Positions 13,518-19,908 of a stretch of 23,295 nt of DNA are shown here, one piece after another (the stretch's first letter is position 1; each line of letters opens with the position of its first letter). Under the pieces are notes generated by a model. The model saw only the letters and a program-made list of their open reading frames with translations, had not been told where the DNA came from and searched no databases. This stretch comes from GWA2-44-9 sp964429675 (GTDB taxonomy: Bacteria; Patescibacteriota; Minisyncoccia; 2-02-FULL-40-12; GWA2-44-9): the NCBI GenBank assembly GCA_964429675.1, contig CAYSDF010000007.1, positions 1 to 23,295 on the forward strand, read 5' to 3'. The translations under genes and the position numbers were made by a program.

Positions 13518-13919
13518 TTATGTATGGTGTATCTTTCCGCTGGGGTCTATGTGGGTTATGCAAAAATATTGCTGATTTTGATAACCAAAAATTCTAAACT
13601 TATCTATTTTCTCAACTCTAAAATGAAAATAATATTTCTCCATGAACTTACTTGCCGATGTGTTTTGTGCGTCAATCATAGAAAAACTCTCGCTATCCGG
13701 TTTTTCGACAGTAAGACCGTCCTTCCGGCCTAGCGCCGCTAATTGCTTCCACGTCATTTTTTCCAGATGGCGTAACCGGTAAATCATCTCTTCTGCGTCT
13801 TGTCTGCCTATATTGTAAAAAGAATATTTCTTATCTAAAGAGCAGTCACAAATTAAAAAAAGCACTTTGTGCTCTGCAAAGCGTAAGTCAATTTTACTTG
13901 GTGTTTCGAGGCCATCCAT
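13518..13919 (-). CDS. candidate toxin paired with the Panacea antitoxin
   Basis: The 133-residue cytosolic protein matches no family I can name with certainty. The C-terminus (YYFHFRVEKIDKFRIFGY, then FCITHIDPSGKIHH) has the strand pattern and terminal histidines seen in small RelE-like or other interferase toxins, which is only suggestive. It begins 26 bases after the stop of a Panacea-domain gene, in the order antitoxin then toxin. Panacea antitoxins pair with many unrelated toxins, so the neighbour is a sound reason to suspect a toxin. The nature of the target is unknown. Confidence 0.5.
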   Translation of the reverse strand: MDGLETPSKIDLRFAEHKVLFLICDCSLDKKYSFYNIGRQDAEEMIYRLRHLEKMTWKQLAALGRKDGLTVEKPDSESFSMIDAQNTSASKFMEKYYFHFRVEKIDKFRIFGYQNQQYFCITHIDPSGKIHHT

Positions 13920-13945
13920 TGGCCTATAGTATACACAACCGATGC

Positions 13946-14422
13946 CTATTTGTTTAGTAGAGGAGAGTAGTAATCCGTCAACGCCTTAGGGGTAATCTCT
14001 TTATTCGTAGAAGCATAAGCTTCTTTCCAAGGATTGTGAGCATGAGCAATATCAACTAGTCTGCTAGCTGAATATCCTCCGAATGTATCCCAAACTTTCT
14101 TAAGTTCTTCCTTGTCTTCATCGGTTAGTGAGCTTTTATCATCCTCTGAAAAGATTGGGTCGCTTCCATTAGTACGATATTTTTTATAGACCTCTGGGAC
14201 AACCGGCCCATATTCCCAAGCTTCTATCTTCTCGGTAAAAAGTTGTCTACCAAGTTTGGACAAAAAATAAGCCTGAGCAAAATACAAAAGCTTCTGAAGC
14301 TTCAGATTAGTAACACCTTCCTTCTCCTTATTATCTCCGACCACCGCCTGAGAGCCAAGATAAATCAGATATTTTGCTACATTTTGAGCAGAATAGGGCC
14401 CTTTTTTAAGTTGATTGGCCAT
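13946..14422 (-). CDS. Panacea-domain (DUF4065/SocA-like) antitoxin
   Basis: The domain is recognised by VTNLKLQKLLYFAQAYFL (37-54), EAWEYGPVVPEVYKKY (67-82) and a C-terminal HAHNPWKEAY motif; it covers almost all 158 residues. The family includes Caulobacter SocA, an adaptor that delivers the SocB toxin to ClpXP, and the broadly used antitoxins of PanAT systems. The downstream candidate toxin fits this. Its promoter lies inside the 3' end of the specificity-subunit gene, so the pair can be expressed apart from the restriction genes. No leader is left for ribosome binding. Confidence 0.82.
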   Translation of the reverse strand: MANQLKKGPYSAQNVAKYLIYLGSQAVVGDNKEKEGVTNLKLQKLLYFAQAYFLSKLGRQLFTEKIEAWEYGPVVPEVYKKYRTNGSDPIFSEDDKSSLTDEDKEELKKVWDTFGGYSASRLVDIAHAHNPWKEAYASTNKEITPKALTDYYSPLLNK

Positions 14423-14430
14423 TTGTTTAT

Positions 14431-14458
14431 ATTATACGAGTTTGCCTAATTTAAGCAA
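14431..14458 (-). promoter_or_regulatory. promoter of the toxin-antitoxin pair
   Basis: TTGCTT (14453-14458) and TATAAT (14431-14436) are 16 bases apart. The -10 ends 8 bases before the ATG at 14422, predicting a leaderless or nearly leaderless transcript. The -35 overlaps the last codons of the specificity gene. Confidence 0.6.
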
Positions 14459-15860
14459 TCTTATCAGTTTCTTTGTGAAGATATTCTAAAGCCTCGTTCT
14501 CGTCTTTTTCGACAAAGATTTCAACTGCGCGCTTTGCTTTTTCTAGAAGAATTTTTGCTTCATGTCTTTCTTTTGCTGATATACTAACGAGTTCACTTAT
14601 CTTTTCTTGCAGGGTTTTATCAATAAGCGGTATAGGCAATTTCAATACATCGTCATCAGTGATAACAGGGTAAGAAGTTCCTGTATTATAGCGTAGAAGT
14701 AGTTCTCTAACAGGTTGTGCCTTCAGATACACCATAAGTGTCTCCAGATTAATATTTTCTTTTTCAGATAAGACGGTAAATGCACCACTACCAATATAGC
14801 CATTATGGTCATTCAAGATGGCCGTGGCGCCCCTATTAGGCCTGACCTTAGATGTTATGAGCTGTCTACTGCCAAACCTTATTTTGGCGTTGGCCGGTAA
14901 TTCAGCCCCCAATATAGAAGTATGCTCAACTTCGCCCGTAGATACATTCACATCGCCAATTTCAATGTAATTATACTCGGCATTTTTTTCAGGCTTGAAG
15001 TTTGACTTGAGGCGATTAAACTCATTGCCGACAGTGCTTATGCCTTTGTATTGCCCAATCCTATCTATGATTAAATCAAAATTAGGTTGCCAATACTCAG
15101 CATCAAATCGATTATCAGATAGACAATCCTTGAGATTTCGAACTGAGATATTCTCACTACTTGCCTTATACCCCTTAAGGCCGATTTCTTTTAGGAGTAT
15201 TTCCTCAGCTTCTTTGTAAAATTGGCCAGAATGCACAGTTAAACTATGAGTTTGAGTATGCAATGTATGTATTTTTTCAATAAAAGCTTCATTCGCTAAA
15301 GGTACCAAAACATCACCCACCTCAACGTTATTTAAATTAACTTGTTCCGTTTGTCTACTCAAATAATATAATTGTTGCTTTCCATATTTTCCCATCAGAA
15401 AACAAGACAGATAGCCCGAAGCAATAGTTGGTCTTATCAAAGAGATATTTTGATTAATAGCAGCATTACCCAAGTCTGGAAAAATTCTTGCAACCCTCCC
15501 CACGACGTCGAAGTTGGCTCCTATGATGGTTACGATAATGTCATCCTCTTTTAAAAGAGCATTTTTTAATTTTTTTGCACCCTTATCAGATAAAAAGTGA
15601 TTAAAGTTCTCTACTATTTGATTTTCTCTTAGGTTATCTGTTTTTATGAACTTAACATCACCCCCGTAAAAGCTCTCCTCTTTCATAGATGGGGTATGCC
15701 CAGTTGTTATATTCTTAGAAACGAGTTCAGAAAGTTTCTTATATTTTTTATTTTTTACCGAGGAAACTATATCTAAAAAGTGGGGCTGGTAATGTTCGGC
15801 ATCTATGCGATTTGCCAGATTGAGCTCACTTAATTTAACCTCCGAAATACTTAGTTGCAT
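14451..15860 (-). CDS. hsdS: DNA specificity subunit of a restriction-modification system (HsdS-like)
   Basis: It has two target-recognition domains, about 40-190 and 275-405, separated and followed by helical conserved regions (about 192-228 and 408-450). The two halves look like an internal duplication: RIDAEHYQPHF (18-28) and RFDAEYWQPNF (about 253-263) start each half. Such proteins choose a bipartite sequence for the methylase. At 469 residues it is longer than the BcgI B subunit (about 340) and near type I HsdS. It begins 4 bases after the methylase stop, so it is translated from the same mRNA. Confidence 0.9.
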   Translation of the reverse strand: MQLSISEVKLSELNLANRIDAEHYQPHFLDIVSSVKNKKYKKLSELVSKNITTGHTPSMKEESFYGGDVKFIKTDNLRENQIVENFNHFLSDKGAKKLKNALLKEDDIIVTIIGANFDVVGRVARIFPDLGNAAINQNISLIRPTIASGYLSCFLMGKYGKQQLYYLSRQTEQVNLNNVEVGDVLVPLANEAFIEKIHTLHTQTHSLTVHSGQFYKEAEEILLKEIGLKGYKASSENISVRNLKDCLSDNRFDAEYWQPNFDLIIDRIGQYKGISTVGNEFNRLKSNFKPEKNAEYNYIEIGDVNVSTGEVEHTSILGAELPANAKIRFGSRQLITSKVRPNRGATAILNDHNGYIGSGAFTVLSEKENINLETLMVYLKAQPVRELLLRYNTGTSYPVITDDDVLKLPIPLIDKTLQEKISELVSISAKERHEAKILLEKAKRAVEIFVEKDENEALEYLHKETDKIA

Positions 15861-15864
15861 AAAA

Positions 15865-17793
15865 TTATTTAAGGAAACTTAGTCCTTGCTTTTTACCCCA
15901 AGTAACAAATGCTTCAGCAATTTCATCAAGGTCGCTAAGATATTTTGGGTTTCCGTCCATGTCCTTTACCAGTTGGCCATCCTTGTCCTTCTCAAAAATA
16001 TAATCGCCGCTATTATCTTTGAATGATTGCTTTTGAGTAGCAAAAAATATTGGATAGTCGGTAACTTTCGAACTGCCATTCTTATCAAGCTCCTCTTCGG
16101 ACCATTTCTGTAGGAAGATGATTGAAGTTTTTGTACCTGTGTGCGGCTTGAAGGAGTTTCCGTGTAGTCCCACCACGGCAAGTATTCGTGCTTTTTGCAT
16201 TATGTATTTACGAATATATTCTTCACTTGTGTTGTTGAAAATTCCTTGAGGTAGCACCACAGCCAAACGTCCGCCTGCTTTTACGAAGTCGAGGTTACGT
16301 TCAATGAAAAGTAAATGTCGCTCCACCTTATTTTGCATCTTTCCTTTCGCATTTCTACCGAGGACATATTGAGATAATAAGTACTTTTCCTTTATCTCTC
16401 CGGCAAATGGAGGATTAGCAAGCAGGATATCAAAACCGAGGTGCTGAAGTGTTTCTTGATTATGTCTATTTGTTTCAAAATCATCAAACTCTTGAACCAG
16501 TCCGAGGTCCTTGAGGTCACTCTTAAAACGGTTTGGCCAATCTCTTGTATCTAGCGAGGAAGTTCTATAAATATGGCTTTTACCATCTCCTGCAATAAGC
16601 ATTATCGCTCGGCTAATTTTTGTTGATTTTTCATCAAAATCAACACCAAAGAGATACCTGCTCGCATATTCCTTACGAGCTTCAGCTGAGGGTAGACCTC
16701 TCCAAACGTATTGCATAGTATGAACTAAGAAACCGGCACTGCCACATGCAGTATCAACAACATATTCTTTCTTCTGGGGATTGAGCATCTGAACGCATAA
16801 ATCAATCACAACGCGCGGCGTGAAGTATTGTCCTTTTTTGCCTTTAGCAACGTCGGGGAGTAGGTATTCAAATGCTTCATCGATGATACGTAGATTAGAA
16901 CCGAAAAGAGATACATCTTGAAGTTCGCCAACACATACTGATAAATGCTCGGGGCTAAGATTTATTGTTGCGTTTTTATCAAAAATATCAGGCCACTCTC
17001 GCTTTGCTAGGTCGAATAATTCATCGATAGTACGTTTAGTTTCCTCTGGTTTGCCCGTAGGGCTCTTTCTGAAATGTAATTCTCCATTCGCACGATTATT
17101 AGCTTCTTTTTCATCATAGAGTTTGGCATAAATAAGCTTAAATATTTCTTCAAAGCTATCGTGTCCCGAGTTTGCAAGAACAAGTTCTTCGAGGGTTTTG
17201 ATTATTTCTTTTAGGTCTTCTTCGTGTAAATCCTTGAGCGTCTTTCTCTTTGCTAATACATCAGCGGGAACTTCACCAAATGCCGGTATGTCATCAAGAG
17301 TATCATCAAAATCTTTTGGGTAGGGTCTGTATAAAATTAATTGGCTCTTGCCATTAATTGCTACTCCTACTACTGCCCCCTCAGCATTAAGATACGACTT
17401 TAATTGTTGAACATCATTTTCTTCACTCGGAGCTTTTACTTCAATGATTATTTTGGGAGTAATGAGCTTTTCATCTGTATAGATAACAATATCTGCTCTT
17501 TTTATCTCTCTGCCAAAATTAACATGCTTTTCAATCTCAATAAGGTTTTTTGGATATTTATAGTGCTTTGTAAGCTTAACGAGGTAGAGTTGCCTTACTA
17601 TCTCTTCTGGGGCAGATTTGCCGGTCTTTGCATTATAGACAAGCTTCTCTTCGTCATTTCTTGAAATAGATTTCAAATAAAACTTTCCTTCGTCCTTTTC
17701 ATAAATCTCAATTTTAGATAAATCGTCGAATATCAAAAGTTCCTGCTCCGGATTTTTAAAAATCTTCAAAAGTATGGTTTGAGTAATGGTCAT
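15865..17793 (-). CDS. fused PD-(D/E)XK nuclease and N6-adenine methylase (BcgI-like)
   Basis: Residue numbers count from the earlier ATG at 17817. The N-terminal domain (about 30-165) resembles the HsdR N-terminus, with ADIVI (Asp109) and IIIEVKAP (Glu126, Lys128), a plausible intact nuclease site. The methylase part has GQYFTPRVV (329-337), the SAM motif VVDTACGSAGF (353-363) and the catalytic ANPPF (467-471). Nuclease and methylase in one chain plus a separate specificity subunit is the plan of BcgI type IIB enzymes (A subunit about 637 residues). There is no helicase motor gene nearby. I place the start at 17793 because GTTCCTT on the plus strand gives a Shine-Dalgarno AAGGAAC 7 bases before it and the promoter -10 overlaps the ATG at 17817. 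Confidence 0.85.
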   Translation of the reverse strand: MTITQTILLKIFKNPEQELLIFDDLSKIEIYEKDEGKFYLKSISRNDEEKLVYNAKTGKSAPEEIVRQLYLVKLTKHYKYPKNLIEIEKHVNFGREIKRADIVIYTDEKLITPKIIIEVKAPSEENDVQQLKSYLNAEGAVVGVAINGKSQLILYRPYPKDFDDTLDDIPAFGEVPADVLAKRKTLKDLHEEDLKEIIKTLEELVLANSGHDSFEEIFKLIYAKLYDEKEANNRANGELHFRKSPTGKPEETKRTIDELFDLAKREWPDIFDKNATINLSPEHLSVCVGELQDVSLFGSNLRIIDEAFEYLLPDVAKGKKGQYFTPRVVIDLCVQMLNPQKKEYVVDTACGSAGFLVHTMQYVWRGLPSAEARKEYASRYLFGVDFDEKSTKISRAIMLIAGDGKSHIYRTSSLDTRDWPNRFKSDLKDLGLVQEFDDFETNRHNQETLQHLGFDILLANPPFAGEIKEKYLLSQYVLGRNAKGKMQNKVERHLLFIERNLDFVKAGGRLAVVLPQGIFNNTSEEYIRKYIMQKARILAVVGLHGNSFKPHTGTKTSIIFLQKWSEEELDKNGSSKVTDYPIFFATQKQSFKDNSGDYIFEKDKDGQLVKDMDGNPKYLSDLDEIAEAFVTWGKKQGLSFLK

Positions 17794-17800
17794 GGGATAA

Positions 17801-17844
17801 GTTCCTTTCAGCTTCATTATACTTTACTTTCATTTGCTCAACAA
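17801..17844 (-). promoter_or_regulatory. promoter and ribosome binding site of the restriction operon
   Basis: TTGTTG (17839-17844) and TATAAT (17816-17821) are 17 bases apart. The start near 17809 would leave the ATG at 17817 untranscribed, while AAGGAAC (17801-17807) sits 7 bases before the ATG at 17793. This decides the start codon. Confidence 0.7.
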
Positions 17845-18177
17845 TTTTACTTACCCCCAAACCATCCCGTATTTTCCGGTTATAGTTCCGTCGACTAATA
17901 CCTAGTTCAATGCCCTACTTGTGACCCAGTAAGAGCGAGCGATTGAGCATTCTCAAGGGCTTTTTGTATTGCTGGGCTTGCTTGATAAACTTCCCAGAAC
18001 CTGCCAAGATAGGTTTTTAGGCGGTTCAATGTTTTACCCCCTAAGTCCACTATAACGGATTTTAGACAACTTTAGCTTAAATTATCTTGATAAGATAGGA
18101 ATTACTTGGAGTTTTCAGAAATAGGTTGAGCCCACTAAATCTAAACGGAATCGGAAAAATAATCAGAATAACTACCA
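17845..18177. other. intergenic stretch, possible right edge of the island
   Basis: No gene is credible here. Visible items are a small hairpin TATCTT/AAGATA (18083-18097) and GTCCAC near 18046, which also occurs at the tRNA-Ala end. The change in gene direction from the restriction operon to the Nudix gene occurs here, so the distal attachment site may lie in this gap. I found no longer copy of the tRNA end. Confidence 0.4.
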
Positions 18178-18205
18178 TTGCGTCAGTAATTAATAGCTGT
18201 ATAAT
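18178..18205 (+). promoter_or_regulatory. promoter of the Nudix gene
   Basis: TTGCGT (18178-18183) and a consensus TATAAT (18200-18205) are 16 bases apart. AGGAG (18225-18229) lies 7 bases before the ATG, a clear Shine-Dalgarno sequence. Confidence 0.65.
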
Positions 18206-18236
18206 TTAGTTCAGAAACTCAAGTAGGAGTATCCAC

Positions 18237-18704
18237 ATGCCACACATTCATAAAGACATTGACCTGGTAGCATCGATATATATAGTTTTTGAAGATAAGG
18301 TGCTGTTGATCTTTCACAAAAAACTCCAGAGTTGGTTGCCCATTGGTGGCCATGTAGAACTTCACGAAGACGCAGAGGAAGCTTTAATGCGGGAGATTCA
18401 AGAAGAATGCGGCCTAGATGTAAAACTTTTAAGTCCGCCGGTCCCTACTGTACCTGATGTTACTGATATGAAGTTTCTCCCGGTGCCTTCTTACTTTGAT
18501 ATCCATGGTATCGGTGGCGGTCATCGTCATATGAATTTAGTTTATTTCGGTATAAGCTCAAATGACAAAGTTATATTGGCCGAAAATGAGCACGATTCTT
18601 TTCGATGGTTTACCGCTCAAGAAATTGATGATCTTTCTTGGAAAATCTGGCCCAGCGTCAAGTTTTATATCAAAGAAGCTATCCAAAAAGCTCAGACTGT
18701 TTAA
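18237..18704 (+). CDS. Nudix hydrolase
   Basis: The complete Nudix box GX5EX7REUXEEXGU is present (about residues 38-60): G-HVELH-E, then DAEEALM, then REIQEECGL. Members hydrolyse nucleoside diphosphates linked to another group, such as oxidised dNTPs, NADH or sugar nucleotides; the substrate here cannot be told. The 155-residue length is typical of small house-cleaning forms, and there is no signal peptide. The ATG at 18237 has a good ribosome binding site. The stop codon lies in the loop of its own terminator. It is the first plus-strand gene beyond the island. Confidence 0.92.
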   Translation: MPHIHKDIDLVASIYIVFEDKVLLIFHKKLQSWLPIGGHVELHEDAEEALMREIQEECGLDVKLLSPPVPTVPDVTDMKFLPVPSYFDIHGIGGGHRHMNLVYFGISSNDKVILAENEHDSFRWFTAQEIDDLSWKIWPSVKFYIKEAIQKAQTV

Positions 18705-18717
18705 GTCTGGGTTTTTT
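18691..18717 (+). terminator. intrinsic terminator overlapping the Nudix stop codon
   Basis: CTCAGACT (18691-18698) pairs with AGTCTGGG (18704-18711) across a 5-base loop and is followed by six T. The TAA stop (18702-18704) lies at the loop. Confidence 0.8.
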
Positions 18718-18832
18718 AGTATTTATTCGAAATTGTGTCAACTTCAAAATCACTAGGATTTATTAGAAAATATCTAAATAACTGGCCGACCAAAGTTTTC
18801 CATACGTCTCGAAACGGTCCACAATATTCTTT

Positions 18833-19888
18833 ATGATGAACAAGATATTTCTAGGATTACTACTTTTCTTCCCGCTGACATTGATAGCGGAATTTTTCCA
18901 TGTTTCTGAGTTAATTATTTTCTTTATCTCTGCTCTTGCCATAATACCTCTGGCAAAATATATCGGAGAGGCGACGGGAGAATTAGCAACCTATACAAAT
19001 CCGGTACTCGGAGGATTACTGAATGCTACATTCGGAAACGCGACAGAACTTATCATCGGTATTTTTGCAATCAGAGCAGGACTTATTGATGTCGTCAGGG
19101 CATCGATTACCGGTTCTATTATCGGCAATCTTTTATTAGTACTTGGGACATCTATGTTTGTCGGCGGCTGGCGCTACAAAAAACAAGTATTCAACCGTAC
19201 GGGAGCCATGGCGGGCAGTGGAACCTTGCTATTAACTGCAATAGCTTTGATCATGTTGGCGATATTCGTTCAAACTTCCCCCGGTATTAATGATCAGACT
19301 ATTAATAAGTTGAGCATATTTGTATCCGTGCTCATGATACTTGTTTATGGGGCTAGTTTATTTTTCTCTCTTTTTACTCATAAGCACCTCTATATTTCAG
19401 GGATAAATGTAGACAAAATTCAGGCCACTTGGAGCAAGGGCAAGAGTTTAATGATTATGTTCTTTGCCACATTAGCAGTTATATGGATGAGTGAAATCTT
19501 AGTCGGCTCCATACAGCCCATAGTTACCAGCTTTGGCTGGACGCAGCTTTTTATCGGGGTAATATTAGTCGCAATCATCGGTAACGCTGCCGAGCACACT
19601 TCGGCGATTATCATGGCTGCAGAGAATAGAATGGACTTGGCCCTGCAAATATCTGTCGGTTCGGCAACTCAAATCGCAATGTTGATAGCTCCCGCCCTGG
19701 TAATTATCAGTATTTTTATTGGAAAACCGATGAACTTAATATTCAGCACTTTTCAGCTGATTGCTATCATATTATCCATACTAGTAGCTAATGTAGTCGT
19801 AGAAGACGGAGAGAGTAATTGGCTTGAAGGAGTTCAGCTTTTGACTGCTTATACAATTATAGCAGTAGCTTTTTTCTTTCACCCCTAA
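18833..19888 (+). CDS. cax: calcium/proton antiporter (CAX family)
   Basis: A CaCA-superfamily exchanger that would export Ca2+ in exchange for H+ across the cytoplasmic membrane. The two inverted alpha-repeats are clear: GNATELI at 68-74 and GNAAEHTSAII at 250-260. Around ten or eleven hydrophobic segments cover the protein, and a more polar centre near 180-205 separates the halves. The 351-residue length is normal for bacterial CAX. Two ATG codons stand in tandem at 18833; no strong ribosome binding site or promoter was found in the 115 bases before it. It converges with the AAA+ ATPase gene, with a short TAAACC/GGTTTA hairpin (19894-19907) between them. Confidence 0.9.
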   Translation: MMNKIFLGLLLFFPLTLIAEFFHVSELIIFFISALAIIPLAKYIGEATGELATYTNPVLGGLLNATFGNATELIIGIFAIRAGLIDVVRASITGSIIGNLLLVLGTSMFVGGWRYKKQVFNRTGAMAGSGTLLLTAIALIMLAIFVQTSPGINDQTINKLSIFVSVLMILVYGASLFFSLFTHKHLYISGINVDKIQATWSKGKSLMIMFFATLAVIWMSEILVGSIQPIVTSFGWTQLFIGVILVAIIGNAAEHTSAIIMAAENRMDLALQISVGSATQIAMLIAPALVIISIFIGKPMNLIFSTFQLIAIILSILVANVVVEDGESNWLEGVQLLTAYTIIAVAFFFHP

Positions 19889-19908
19889 GACCGTAAACCC
19901 CGGTTTAA

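Larger units (their letters stand above)
10860..18050. mobile_element. putative integrated element at tRNA-Ala(CGC); right edge uncertain
   Basis: From the tRNA-Ala(CGC) 3' end to the gap before the Nudix gene all genes lie on the minus strand: serine recombinase, small overlapping gene, MerR-type regulator, toxin-antitoxin pair and restriction-modification genes. This cargo and a recombinase touching a tRNA fit an integrative element. The right edge is not defined. The only shared sequence I noticed is GTCCAC at 10871-10876 and near 18046, too short to be proof. Large serine recombinases may leave only a 2-bp core. Confidence 0.45.

Noticed and set aside
13524..13733. Plus-strand frame opposite the toxin candidate
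   Set aside because: No start signals, and it lies antisense to the operon-linked gene.
18040..18060. Certain right attachment site at GTCCAC
   Set aside because: A six-base match to the tRNA end is expected by chance; listed only as a weak hint.
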